From Oscheius tipulae (taxonomy: Eukaryota > Nematoda > Chromadorea > Rhabditida > Rhabditidae): a DNA stretch of 64,000 nucleotides. The DNA is taken from contig JASJZH010000004.1 in NCBI GenBank assembly GCA_037178975.1, positions 496,001 through 560,000 on the forward strand. The letters run 5' to 3'. The notes below the pieces were generated by a model. That model saw only the letters and a program-made list of their open reading frames with translations, was not told the origin of the DNA and did not search any database. The position numbers and the translations under genes were made by a program. Shown here one piece after another: positions 34,148-46,500 of the stretch (the first letter of the stretch is position 1; every line of letters starts with the position of its first letter).

Positions 34148-35158
34148 CTATGAGCCCAGGGAGTCGACGACGGCTTTTTTGACGGTCGGATAGAGGTGAA
34201 GACAGGTCCTGTGAGCTGCGTTGATGGCCTCGTGGATCTGGCCGAGTGGCAGCTGACCGCGGACTTCGCAGCAGACGACCTGAAACGAGAAAATGAGGTC
34301 TTTGCCTTTGGTTTTCAGCCGACTTTTCAATACTAAAATAAGAAATTACCTGATTGAGATTGGGCATGACGGCCACGGTGACCTCTCCATGTACTTCTTC
34401 TTCCTCATTACTGCTCGGATCTACGATTATTTGCCCCGAGGGGGAGACAGTGACGTGGGCCGGGAGAATAATGTCGAAAACCTGGAAAGATGATAATTTT
34501 TGTGGCACACATATGACGTATAGTTTAGGAGCTGTCTAACCGCAACTGATTTCTAACTAACATTTGTGGCCAGAGCTCAATTTTCCCGTGAAAAAGACAA
34601 CAAAAAAACCTCAATTCCTGCATGCATGACAGCCAACGAGCTGGCCAGAAGGGCTGCTTGAAGAACTCCGCAGTCCGCGTTCATTACAGTAACCTGGAAA
34701 TTGCGAATTTGTCTAAAATCACTGGAAAAAAGGTGACAAACCTCGCAGGTGATGAGACTACGATTGTATTTTCGGAGCTGAATGCAGCTGGAGAGAGCGC
34801 TGACGAGCTGCGCTCGCAGCTTTTCGTCCTCATAGCCGGTGACATTGACAGTGACCGCTCCACTGTGATAGTCGGCCTCGGTACTCTCTTTCGGACCGGT
34901 TCTGCATATTCAGGATTCGATAGGCATATAAAAGACTCACATTTGTGCCAGGACCCTCGTATTCCCAAATTCGACGTAAGCTGAGCCTCTCTGCCCTGGG
35001 AAGACTCCTGATTTTAGACCTAGAACTACTTTTTTGAAGAAAAATAAAAAAAACTTACAAACTGGCCGAAATCCCGTTACTTTTGTGGTCTTTTCAGCAG
35101 TGCTCGGCGACAGGAGCTCGTCCAAACTGACGGAAAAGTGCGATTTGACGAATGGCAT
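34148..35158 (-). CDS. EXOSC6: Exosome complex subunit MTR3 (EXOSC6), RNase PH fold
   Basis: Six exons join in phase to 228 residues: 35158-35059, 35019-34941, 34901-34742, 34693-34610, 34481-34350, 34279-34148. Introns are 39-70 nt. The protein has the RNase PH-like ring-subunit signature: FRPVCLKSGVFPGQRGSAYV, EFGNTRVLAQITGPKE, then TVNVTGYEDEKLRAQL, NADCGVLQAALLASSLA and VAVMPNLNQV. The GLLSQAKGSAYLE-like start and LTVALMP.LNQV-like block match metazoan MTR3 better than RRP41 or RRP46. Family members form the catalytically inactive ring of the RNA exosome in nucleus and cytoplasm. The human protein is longer at the N-terminus. The start codon lies 131 bp after the stop of PLPBP on the same strand, with an acceptor-like ttccag (at 35179-35184) 21 nt before the ATG. 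That is what a downstream operon gene trans-spliced with a spliced leader would look like. Confidence 0.85.
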
Positions 35159-35289
35159 GTCTAGATATTGTTTTTTTTCTGGAAATGCAAACAAAACAGG
35201 TAAATATTCGGCTGGAAAGCGATGAAAATACATAATATTAGAGGAAGAGAACATAGAAATCTTATCGAAAAGTGAAAAATGACAAAAGA

Positions 35290-36379
35290 CTAATTTTTGT
35301 AGAGACGAGGCCCGAAAATCTTGCTCCCGACGCGGATGCTAGTGCTTCCCTGATGGATGGCGGTCGCGAAGTCTTCTGACATGCCCATTGAGAGCTCCTG
35401 TAAGAGGTTTCCAAGTTTTTTTTCCGGTAAACGTGGCCACAATATACAGTTAGACAGCTAGGTTAAAAAGAAATAAAAACTGACCAGATCTTGTTCATTC
35501 TGCTCCGAAATAGCTGCCCATTTCCTCCGGACCTCTCCAAGTCGTTCAAAATCGGGGTTGGGGACTTTCTGACTAAAAGCGACGAACTTCTTGGGCTAAA
35601 ATCATAACATTACCTATTTTCCACGCTGCCAATGGTCATGAAGCCGGCCATTCGAAGATGTGGACAGCTTTTCGTGACGTAATCGGCTAATTTCAGTGCA
35701 TTTTCCGTCCCCAGACCGCCTTTTTGTTCCTCGTCGCTCGTGTTCACTTGAATTAGGACGTTTAGGGTCTAAAACAAGGACAAGTTTAGTTTTGAAAAAT
35801 GGGCAGGGAGTGACCTTTTCACGTTTGTACATCTCCTTCTCGAACAAACTGCAGTGTTTCTCGGTCTCGAGTGTCTCTACACAGTACAATCCCTTCGAGG
35901 CGGCTATTTTGGGGATCTGCAAGCCATTTTTGACGAAAGATAACAAGAAAATTCACCTTGTTCGACTGAATTTGACCTATGAAGTGCCATCTGATCTCCG
36001 GACAGCTTGTGGACAGCGTCTCGGACTTTTCCTCGAGCTCCTGCACGTAATTTTCGCCGAAATGACGATGTCCTGTGCTGTAAATTGACTGGAATCGATG
36101 AAACTTTGGAGAAAAATGGAAGGAAACCTCAATTAGACTGGCAGGCTTCGTTTTGGAGACGGCTACGAGCCTACATGAGTCCAGACGACTGGAAGACTTG
36201 TGAGCCTCGTTCATTTCGTTGGAAATGACAAGAAAGTTCTCTTTAACCACCTGAAAGACAAGACATTGGAACAAAGTAAAAATAAAACGAACCTCTTCTT
36301 GGCTTGACATGTTTCTGGAGCTGAAGCGTAGATTTTTCTTCACTACCTGGCTGATTAGGGTCGGAAGCGTCTTTAGCAT
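35290..36379 (-). CDS. PLPBP: Pyridoxal phosphate homeostasis protein (PLPBP/YggS family)
   Basis: Seven exons join in phase to 264 residues: 36379-36293, 36250-36128, 36088-35957, 35916-35815, 35768-35614, 35572-35485, 35397-35290. Family motifs run in order: [10 protein letters not shown] with the PLP-binding lysine expected at K62, then [62 protein letters not shown] and RVGSKIFG. The protein is a single-domain PLP-binding TIM-barrel that buffers free PLP. The intron ending at 35573 is only 41 nt; an earlier TTTTAG acceptor would give an 18-nt intron and break the frame, so I rejected it. Two in-frame starts exist: the first adds a basic, hydroxylated leader ([20 protein letters not shown]) like a mitochondrial presequence, and Met24 (MSSQEE) would give a cytosolic form. 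A cttttcag acceptor precedes the first ATG by 12 nt. Confidence 0.92.
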
Positions 36380-36759
36380 ACGATTCTGGTCTGAAAAGAA
36401 GATCTTTTACTCGGGAACTTGGTAAAAACGAGAACAGAGGTGAGGAAACGAAGAAATTCGGAAAGTGTGAAAATTCAAAATCCGTTGTATCTTGCCGCGT
36501 CTTTTGCACTTGCTCAAAAAGCGCGTGCTCTTTGAAATCTCCTTTTCAAAGTTTTTCTTGCCATTTTTCATCCTACTCAACCATTTTTCCTTATTTACTT
36601 TTGTGAAGTTGTTAAAAGTTAAATAAACCAATTCGCCCAACAACTTAGATACTAAACATGTTGAAAAAACGATAAAGTTCTAAGATTTCCTGTTGTAAAC
36701 ATTTTCCAGTCGATATCTCCCATTTTCCCCCCGTTTCCCATCAACAAGGAGCTTCCAGA
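36380..36759. promoter_or_regulatory. Divergent promoter region, PLPBP and GPN2
   Basis: 380 bp separate the two start codons on opposite strands, and no other gene fits. Both ATGs are immediately preceded by acceptor-like sequences (ttttcag at 36391-36397 on the minus strand; cttccag ending at 36758, one base before the GPN2 ATG). This fits spliced-leader trans-splicing of both mRNAs. No specific transcription factor site stands out. Confidence 0.5.
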
Positions 36760-38420
36760 ATGTTCGGAATTCTCGTGATCGGTGCCCCCGGTGCCGGGAA
36801 GTCCACATTTTGCGCCGGCCTCTCCGAACTCTTCGATCACCTCAAACGATCCCATTATATTGTGAATTTGGATCCGGCGAATGATTTCGTCCAATACAGA
36901 ACCGATTTGGATGTCAAAGTATGCATTTTCCACTTACGTAGTCAGGAAAAACAGCCTTAGGAACTGATTTCGGTGCAGGAAGTGATGGAAAGACTCGGAT
37001 TGGGGCCCAACGGAGCCTTGAAGTACTGCATCGACGTCCTTTGTCACAATGAGCAGTGGCTGGTGAAGAAGTTGGTGAAGAATAGGGACAAGTACTTTGT
37101 GATCGACTGTCCAGGACAGCTGGAGCTTTATAAGGGAGAAGGAGAGCTGTGCAAGGTCGGTTTTCAATTTTCTTTGGGTCATTTTAATTTTTTTCACCAA
37201 AAACCCCAATTTCCAGGTAATCCGCAGTCTGGAGAAAGCCGGAGTCCGTCTAACTGCCGTCCATCTCTCGGACTCTCTCTACGCCAGTGATCCGGCCAAA
37301 TTCATCTCCGTCCTCATTTCGACCCTCTGTAAGTCTTTTTTACCATCTTTTGTCTACTTTTCCTTTCCAATCGCTATTTTTGGGTGATTCAAATGACTAA
37401 AATGACAAGATTCCGCTTTGCGACCCAAAATCGATATTTTCCCCTAAAAAAACTACGAATGACTCATTTCCAGCAGTCATGGTAACACTGGAAATGCCGC
37501 AGGTGAACATTTTGACGAAGATGGATCTCTATGACCCGAAGAACAGCTTCGATCTCGACTTCTACACTCGACTACCTAACATCGAGAGGCTGCTGGAGCT
37601 GCTGAATGACGTGCCCGGGCTGGAGAGGTACAGGAAGCTGAACGAGCAAATTTGTCAGGTTCGTATTCTTTTGCAGACGTTTTTTTTTTATAAATGCAAA
37701 GGATTTAAATAACCTTGTTTCGTCAAAGTATAAATCATGGCTTCGCAAGCAAAACTTCAATAGTTTTAACAAAAAGACTAACACTGCCGCTTTTTTCAAG
37801 GTTAATCTGAAGCTGAATCAGTCGATTTTCAGTTAGGTTGCAATACATAACGATTCCGCCGTCGAGATCCCCATGCCTTTCCATCGCTAAATGGCTATAT
37901 TTTGCTATTGGTCATATATGCAAGCGAGAGTCTATTCATTCCAGCTTGAGCCGCTCGGCTCGGAGACCTCCGAACAGCTCAAACAGCTGGGCTCGAGCAG
38001 CAAAATTGCTGCTCGTGTCCAAATATAATGCATTCGCTATAAGTTCTCAATTGTTCGTCTTGGTTTTTCGATTTTTCTTGTTTCATTAGCTACCCATGAG
38101 GTAACTGCTGTTTCCCATTAATTTACCGAAGTTTTGCAGCCTAAACATAGCCCGTTTTGATCACAAACAGCAAACCTATTCGTGTCCGAAATAGTAAAGA
38201 TGCTCAAATCCATATGTTTTTTGAAAAATCCTATCCCGCTCGAAAATCATGTTTTACTCCAAGTTTCCAGGTAATTTCGGACTTTGACCTCGTCAACTTC
38301 ACCCCACTCGACGTCCGTTCAAAAGAGGCAATGGCTGCCGTTATACGACAGATGGATACTGCGAATGGGTACTCTCTGGTAGATCAGGATATCCGAGAGA
38401 CGATTCTCGGCGAAAAATGA
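36760..38420 (+). CDS. GPN2: GPN-loop GTPase 2 (GPN2)
   Basis: Five exons join in phase to 266 residues: 36760-36918, 36961-37155, 37217-37328, 37474-37658, 38271-38420. The P-loop is GAPGAGKST (8-16), followed by NLDPAND (36-42), the family-defining Gly-Pro-Asn motif (LGPNG, 67-71), the G3 box DCPGQ (102-106) and the base-recognition TKMD (170-173). TAVHLSDS...DPAKFISVLISTL and the ending NGYSL are closer to GPN2 than to GPN1 or GPN3. These GTPases assist assembly and nuclear import of RNA polymerases. At 266 residues it lacks the C-terminal tail of the human protein. The fourth intron (612 nt) is unusually long for this gene and includes a repeat-like stretch with a GCAGCAAAATTGCTGC palindrome near 37997. 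Confidence 0.93.
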
Positions 38421-38570
38421 CCCCATTTCCATGCAAAATTTTGTTGATTTTGTCCCTGTTTCTGCATAAAACTGGTGCTTTCCCTATACTCTACTTTTTT
38501 GTGCATTTTACAGTAGTTTCGGCCATAATTACTTGAAAAATGAGCTCAAAGCACTAAAAATTACCCCAGA

Positions 38571-41500
38571 ATGTACGCTCCCTATGGCCTCCCGCCAGAG
38601 GTTGGCGAGATCCTGAGGGCCAAGGACGAGGAAATTAGGAGACTGGACAAGCAGATTGAGATGATGGCCACGATGAGGCAGGAGATCTACGAGCTGAAGA
38701 GGGAGGTGAGTCGAACGGAACTCATTGAAATTTGTGTAAGAAGATCTGTGGGCGGTTCCAAGATACTGTCCAGGCAGTGGTTTGCCGCCCGCCCACCGCC
38801 TGCCGATTTCCCCGCATTCCAAGGCGGTGTTCCTATCCGAGCGGTAGGAGCAAAACTTTTCAAGCAATGAGCAAAGACGATATAGAATAGTGGTACGCCA
38901 AATGATATGATTGCACGAATTGACGAAAGAAAAAGAACGGCGGTTCTTTTCCCCGCATTTCCTCGATCAGCTGACGAAGATTTGGGCTACTATTAGAGCC
39001 TAATATTAGAATGAAGTTTGTTCTGGAACGATATTAGGAAAAAAAACAGTTTTGAAAGAGGCAGAAGGAAAGTTGATCGCCTGGCATCTTGCCATCTCCT
39101 CCCTGGAGTCCATTTATCCAGAAGCTGAAACAGAAAACCTTGTGCAAAAATATAACAAGGTTTTTCAAAAACATGCTTTGGAAAACTAGGCAATGTTCTC
39201 CAGCAACTTTTCTACCATCATTCTCTCCCGTACCATCTCACCAAAAAGGCTTTCTAGCAGAGCCAGCTCTCAGCTGGTTCTTCTCGACCATCCTTCTTCG
39301 ACCACCATCGGGCTAGTACTTCATTGTAAGTTAAAATTTTGAAAAAACATCGGGTCATTCAGTCACGGTCAACTACCACCAAGTGGCTTTATTTCTCTAC
39401 CACAATGGCCAGATTCGGAGGAAGCTTTGAGGAGAGGAGATAGAGACAGGAAGAGAAGTCGAAGCCGAGAGAGACGGACAGAGAGGAGAGAGAGTCGAGA
39501 CAGAGGCAGACACAGAGAGTCGAGAAGGACGAGATCCAGAAGCAGGGATAGAGAGACGTGGAAGGAGAGTAGGAGGTGGGTTGTGATAAGTCACTTTTCA
39601 GTCGAGGTTTGCCAGGTCAAAATGTCTGTATTAGGATTTTTCTTGTTATGTAGGTGCTGGAACATATAACGCAGGGTACTGTGACTTAAAAATGAGCCCA
39701 AAGCAGTGACCTCCAACTTAGGAAGTCTGTCAAATGTGAAACTAAAAAAATAGAAAAACCCTTTTGGAGCAATTGTTTTAAGTAGTCTTGATATGCTTCT
39801 CAGCCCTACGGAATATGATACTGAGTTGTCGTTCGATGTTAGGAAAAAGTACAATGGTTCTCGAGTTAACAGTATTAAAAGGATTGGACACCCCTTCAAA
39901 AGAGAGTCAAGCAGTAAAACAGTACAGGCAAAGACTTACGATACTGATAAAACCAAAAGAGTACACAGCAGAAATTTCAGATCCAGATCCCGTTCGCGTG
40001 ACCCTCGATCCACGACCGTTTACTCATTTCTCTCTAGGAGATCTCCCGAATCGTCTCGGGACCGCTCTCCTCCAAGGAGGCCGGTTCTTTCGCCAAGAAG
40101 GGAGAGGTCGAGAGACAAAGACAGTGACAGAAAGAGAGAGGAGTCGAGCAAGAGGACAGAGATGGTCTGCTCTTCATCATCTTCAAGAAGAAGAGAGGAA
40201 GAGAAGAGAAGGAAGGAGAAGCGGGGAGAGGATCCGAAAAGTTCAAAGGCTTCTTCAGAGCCAAAGAAAAGCTGCAATTCAACTACCAGCAGGCAACGGG
40301 GTGATGATAAGAAGAAGGAGGAGATCAAGTCATCCAGTAAGTTTGTGAAAGTTATATAGACTTCCGAGTCGAATCGAGCCCGGGCTGTTCGGATCAAAAG
40401 CGCGCGCTAGCAGTACAGTAACCTAGAAAGGCCACACACGGACAATCCGCGTTTGTAAGAATCGATCACCGAAACTTTTCTTTTCTGTTTCAGCATAATC
40501 TGAACCTTTGCCTAGTTCCTTAACTGCTGAATGAAGTACACCAAAAAAGTAGTAACCCGTTATCTTTCCAGGCACCCACCATTCCTCCTCATCGAAGAAG
40601 CTATCGACTTCCACCAAACCATCTAGCTCGTCTTTTACCAAAGCTTCTTCATCATCCTCATCGAGTTGGCGGAATGAAGAGGACAGAAGGAAGGAAGAAT
40701 CAACGAAATCTTCTTTTGCTTCTTCTTCCAAGACAACCAAACACCCTTCCAGTTTCTCATCCAGTAGAGACTGGACAAAGGATTCCAGGGAATCGGAGAA
40801 GAGGAAGGAGAAGAAGGCTGAAGAAGGTACAATAAACCATAGAAAATATCAGGTCACCGGATTTCAGAGCCTGAAATCGACCTGGAGATGTTGGAGGAAG
40901 TAGACGACGATTATGATTATTTCGATACGGTCAGTGAGCATGAGGTGTTGGAGAGAATTCCGACCCCGGACGATGGACTGTCGGCTTATGAGAGAATGCA
41001 GAGAAAGCTTCTGGCTGTAAGTTACTGTGAAATGGTCTAGGATCAAAAATGTTTCAAACACTCTAGAAAGTGAGAAAATGTTAGTTTCGACTGCAATTTC
41101 GTGGTGTTTCGGCATGTATAAATGTCGGACATGAAAAGAAGACAACTGTGAAGTGACACTCATCCTGAGAAAAAGATATAGTAAAAAATTGTTTCGACTA
41201 CCGGAGAACAGGTATCGGACTGGAATGAGGTGTGTATCAGGGGTGTGTGAAAGTACCGTATACCCGAAAGTCAAAAGTGCAGCATGTTGCGCACCAACTT
41301 GTAATTATAGGCGTCAATAGATGACAAACAACAATCAAACAAACAGGCTTACAATCAGACCAGTTAAACCATCGTGAAACAACGTGACATTACCAATTTT
41401 TGAAGGCGTGACTTTTGAAGGAAAATGTTTCACGGTGTACATAAAACAGAAGTTACTCTAAAGTAACACTTTATCCGGATCCAAGCTTCCAAAAATACAA

Positions 41501-43473
41501 AAAGTTTTCAGATTCCCAACGATCTGGACGAGTACTTGACAGACGAAGAAAAAGAAGCACAAGACACTATCGAGACATTTTCAGAATCTGCACCGGTCGA
41601 AGACTCCACCACAAAGATTCAAATAGCCCAGAACTTGGGTAAAGTGGAGAAGAAGAAGGCCGCCCGTCAGGCTGCTGAAATAGCCAAAAGGCTGAAATCA
41701 GGCCAGAAGCTAAGCAAGAATCAGAAAAGGGCTATTCGGGTCGGGAGCCTACAGATTACTGTAGGCGGCGAGCCCGGGAGACAGGTCAAGGTTTTGGGTC
41801 CCGAGACGACAGATACTAAAGAAAAGGATACTGTGAGGAAGACTACAGTAATCAACAAGAATACCGCCGCGAAGACTACAATAGGAGAGGGTCCTGAAAT
41901 GGAGAGTCCAGTAAGCACGAAGTATCCCGCCAAGAAGACTACCGTACCCTATCCACCAATTGACTCATCAGTAGTTCTGGGAGAAGTTACTGAAACCCCA
42001 ACCTTATCCAAAAGACAACAACGGAGGAAAAGGAAAGAAGCTAACGTTCCGACTACAGTACCCAAAAAGATGGCTCTACCTACAGTATCCAAGAAGAATC
42101 CGTTGGTGATCGACTTGACCAGTGGCCATAGGGTGGAAAAAGTCACGCCGGCGCCAACAGTAAGCTCTGTGCAGGCGAAAAGTACAGTATCCAGTGGTCT
42201 CGACAGTACACCTACATCCAGCGGTCTCGTCACAAGGTCTATAGTCTCTGGCAGCCCTGAAAAGACAACTACAGTATCCAGTAGTCAACCTACAAAGTCT
42301 ACCTCTGTACCGTCAAAAACTACAGTATCCAGTTCAAACTCCTCCGGTCCCGAGACGAAGTCCACGGTTTGGCGGAAGGAGACCGGTCTCCAACCTACTG
42401 TAATCTCCACCCTGCACAGAAAGCCCATTCCCAGCTTGATGGACGTTCCTGTACATACCCTATGGGGTTCCTTCCCTGCCCCGACCAGTCATTTTGTCTC
42501 TACTTCTACTTACAGTAACCTCATCCCATCTTTTTGCGATTCCCCACACTTTAGTGGTACTTATTTTGAGCCCAGCCCACCCGTCCAGGCCTACAGTACT
42601 CCTGTCCCGAGCTACAACCATCCCTACTTTTCCCAGCCGGCTCCGGTCCCGCAACCGATGGCCTATTCCGTCCCGCCTCCGATGCAGATGCCGTTTCCGA
42701 GCTATGGACAGCCTGTGCAAGAAACTGTGAATCCGCCCGTCCCAGGAATGTCCACGAGCTCCCGTGCTGATTTGGCTAGACAGGCAGAGAGCTTTTTGAA
42801 GTCTATCCAGAACCGAGATGGCCTGGTGGAAAGCGATCTGGAGAAGGGGATCGAGGAAAAGAAGATGATGTGAGTCTTTTTGGTATTTTTTGTCGGATGT
42901 TTCTGATATTGTGCACAACACTTTCTCTAGCTTATATGAGAATGGTGAAACATAAAAGTCTGAAACTGAAGCAATGAAACTTTCTCCACGCTTCCTAAGA
43001 CATTTTGTATACAAAGGTATAATAATCATATAATAGTAGACTTCATGAACTTACGAGTGACATCCCAAAGACAGTCTTCCATTTATGTCCATTTCGAACA
43101 ATAAACTTTTCTTCTCAAGTTCTCACCACTGGACAAATTCGTAATTGCGCTTGCATGACAAGAGGGGACTTTTTTCTACCAAGTGTGCACTGTCTTATGT
43201 CTGTCCCTAATAAAGTTTTACTCCCCCTTCTGTTTCTGAGCCTCTCTATCTCTCTATCTATCTATCTCTCCCACACACACTAACCCCACCCTTTTCAGTA
43301 GTACCCAGGGCACGGTCGACCTGACCACCCACGTGACTCTGGATAAGAGTGGAGCTCCGGTCCCGCGTCTTACGGCCCAGATCCTCGGAGGATCTGGCGG
43401 TCAACTGGTACAGAAGAGACGAAAGACAGAAATTAACCCTGATGAGGACGAGTATGATATGATTTTCAAGTGA
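38571..43473 (+). CDS. RS-domain protein with N-terminal coiled coil (unrecognised family)
   Basis: Eight exons join in phase to 902 residues: 38571-38705, 39258-39325, 39363-39575, 39981-40336, 40572-40826, 40868-41016, 41512-42869, 43299-43473. Residues 1-45 form a short charged coiled coil (EILRAKDEEIRRLDKQIEMM). Residues about 92-240 are Arg/Ser/Glu-rich with RS, RD and RE repeats (RSRSRDPRS, SRDRSPPRRP), like SR-related splicing factors. A Ser-rich stretch (HHSSSSKK) follows, then an acidic segment (EEVDDDYDYFDTVSEHE), a Lys-rich helix near the start of the large exon, a long Ser/Thr/Val region and a Pro/Gln/Tyr-rich region. The tail ends KRRKTEINPDEDEYDMIFK. A nuclear role in RNA processing is likely from composition; no catalytic or RNA-recognition domain is visible. 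It starts 150 bp after the GPN2 stop with the same ccag-A-ATG arrangement, so it is probably the second gene of an operon. Confidence 0.75.
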
Positions 43474-43553
43474 TTCATTCTTTTTTTTTCTTGGATAGGT
43501 ATATAAAGATTTTTTTGAATAGGTCGGAGATTTTGAAGAAGTTTTGGTTACAG

Positions 43554-46500
43554 GACCGAGTCAGTATTTATCATTTGCTGAACATCGAGCTAAAGGACAG
43601 TTGCAACAATTTATACTCTTTCACTTATACTCACTGTTTGAAACAAATTTCTATGAAAATTATATTTTAAACCAAAAGGTGGGGCTGATAGATCCCGACC
43701 GTCACCAACTCTGTCAGTTTTGGAAAAAGCTGAACAATCTTTCATGTTTTACTGATTTGTTCTTAGGAAATAGCCATAGAAGACATGCTATTATGTAGAG
43801 CTCATCTGTCTACATAAATTTCAGAGATGCGCCTTAGGCCCGGAAAAGTTAGGATCGGGCCTGCGCTGAAAATCGTTGTTGGCCCGGCCCGACCCGAAAC
43901 GCAGGGCGCTGAAACTATCCTTTTGATGTAACATAACCGCGTGTCTGGTCTCGTTGGAAATCTCTTGCTCCAAATCTGATCTGGGTTCGATTCCAAATCC
44001 GAAACCGGACAGGCTTGGAAGCAGTATTTGGATTTTGTCAAGCTGAGAACGATAGTAATTGAGCTTTTATGTTTCGGTCATTGTTGAACAGTACCAGAGG
44101 AGTACCGGAAACTATAGGGAATGTAGTAGTGGAAAAAACTGAGAAACATGATCTTTTCGAGAGAGGAAATGCTGGTCAATAATATTTCCGAGAGAAATAG
44201 TTTCTTTAGCGACCAACTTCAAATATCTCTGGGTGCCCAGATCGAAGCATTGTCAAGAGTAGACGGTTTTTTTGGCTTCAAAAGTGTAGAAAAAACTGAA
44301 GAGACAGGGTAACATATAGACACTTCTTTCCATATCATAACAAAATTTTATGTTGCGTCATTTTCCAGAAACGGAAACTCTTCGCCAGAATCACCTGTCT
44401 CCCTCCCCATCTCCTGACTGTCGGAACTTGCAAGAAGGCAGCCGTCTTGGCTGGTAAGTTCTGTGGGCACGGGTGCTAAATTTTAGTCTCCTTGAGCCGA
44501 AAACATGCCTCAAAAGACTTGGGAAACATGGGAATCTTTCAGAAAAAAAGAACCCTCTCCCCGAAATTCCTGGCCCGACAACAAGAGCTGGAACAGAACA
44601 AGCTTTCGAGGACCAAGGCCTTCAAGGCCCAGAAGTTGTTGGCACAGCAGAATGGAGCAGGAATTGCCAGACCGATACCCATGACCAATCAGCAGAATCA
44701 GCCGGCCTTCTCTGTCTTTGATGGAGTACATGTAGATGTGGGAGGAGGACAAATGTCAGCTCCACCCAAGATTGCCGTGAGTTTTCCATGCACACATATC
44801 AAAGGTTGAAAAACGAGACGGAATCAACAAGTTTTTCCAGATTTGTCTGTATATACGGAACTGTTGAAGCAATGAGAAAAATAATCACGAGTGCTAAGTA
44901 ACGATTGTCACGGGCTGTGAGGTCCGCAAAGAAGATTCTACGGCTCTGTAATCTGGTTGGGTACTTGTTTAAGAATATTGTCATAGGACAGAAAACAGCT
45001 CTCCTTTTTGGTCAAAAAGTTATTTTGGTGGGGACGAAGAATAGGAAAATTGAAAAGCAGCGATTGTTTAGAATATAAGTACTGGGTGATACACAAAGTA
45101 ACAGGCTTTCTTTTGTTCTGAAAGTAACACAAACTATAAATGACAACTTTTTCAGCCAGCCTCCAACCTTCTCCGAGCCCCCACCAGTCAATGGACAGAT
45201 CCAAACTTCGGTGGTCCAGAAACAATTTCCAGCTTGTTGGATCCTGTGAAACAGGCTTTTTTCGCCTCGGGACCCAATTCTTCAGCGAAAAATGCCTCCG
45301 AAGCCGGAACCTCTCTCCTCAACAGTAGTTTTCTCGCCATACCCAGTCCACGGTTTTCAGGCCGTCCCGAGGTCATCACTTCAAAAATCAACAGTCTGTT
45401 TAACAAGTTTTGCGGGAAATCCTTGTCCACAGCCCCGTTAGTTCACCAGAAGGAGATCTTTAGGGTTCCTAGTCCTGCCGGTAAGGGTTACAGAACGTAA
45501 TGTGCAACAAAATCGCTTTAGATTTTGGAACGAACCCATGGGATAAGGCCCCGGCACAAGCGAAAGACTTACCGCCGGAGAAGATTGCCAAAACCGAGAA
45601 TTATACTCTGGAAGAGCCACAGCAGAGACTGACAAAGAGGATGAGATTCCCGATCACGGTGCAGGAGATAGAGTCTGTTTCGGTCAGTTTTATGGTTTTT
45701 GAACGTCGGGAGGCTGAAGTGCTCCGGAATGTAGAGATCTTATAAAACAACTTGGTGAAGCAGAAAAGGTAGATAGAGACAGAGAGTCCGTTGTATTTAT
45801 ATGCAGTGTTTAAATGGGTCAGAGAACTCTGACACAGTCATACCCGACTAGGGGACGGTCAATCACCAGCAACTATTGTATACTGAACCTCGTGTAAACA
45901 CTCTGAGCATTTCTCTGACCTTTTCAATATCACGGCGTTCTCTTGTTTGCAGACTGATTTCAATTTGTGCTTGATGGCATGCCGCTGAGAAAAAAATACA
46001 AAAACACATATAATTGGACTCAAAAACGTGGTACCAGTTGAAACCAAAACATATTCCAGGACATGGTTCTTCTCTGTCAACTCCGCGACGCCCCATCTGT
46101 CTGCAAGCCTTTTGTTCACTCGACCATTATTCCCCTGTTCCGAGTATTGTGTCAAAAGCTAGGAAATGGCTTCAATCTACAGGAGGTCAACAAGGCACAG
46201 AACTGTGAGCCAGAAGAGGGGAAAAACATAAAAAGAATTTTTAGGCCATCAACCGTCAATAAAGCTTGGGGTGGTAAGGTTCAGAAACGCATCACAACCC
46301 ATTTCTGGGTTCAAGGTATCACAAAATTGATAACTCTTGGGGAAGCTGTGGACACTAACATTCAGTGAGTTCTTTTTTGAACACAAGTCTCGAAAACATG
46401 TTACTGTTTTAACAAGGAAAAACAACAATCAACTAGTAGCGAATATGAAATGGCAATTTTTTGCTAACCGTGAAACAGTTAGGAATTTTTCCGGTGACAA

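Noticed and set aside
35595-35613. An 18-nt intron in PLPBP (GTAATG...TTTTAG)
   Set aside because: Too short and out of phase; the next TTTTAG acceptor gives a 41-nt intron and restores [14 protein letters not shown].
40020-40397. Minus-strand 125-codon Ser/Leu-rich frame
   Set aside because: Antisense shadow of the RS-domain exon.
43975-44000. GGGTTCGATTCC as a tRNA gene
   Set aside because: No acceptor, D or anticodon stem can be drawn around it.
45863-46096. Minus-strand exon reading QIEISLQTRERRDIEKVREML
   Set aside because: It looks coding-like, but it falls in an intron of the + strand gene and no neighbouring minus-strand exon fits its phase. Left unannotated.
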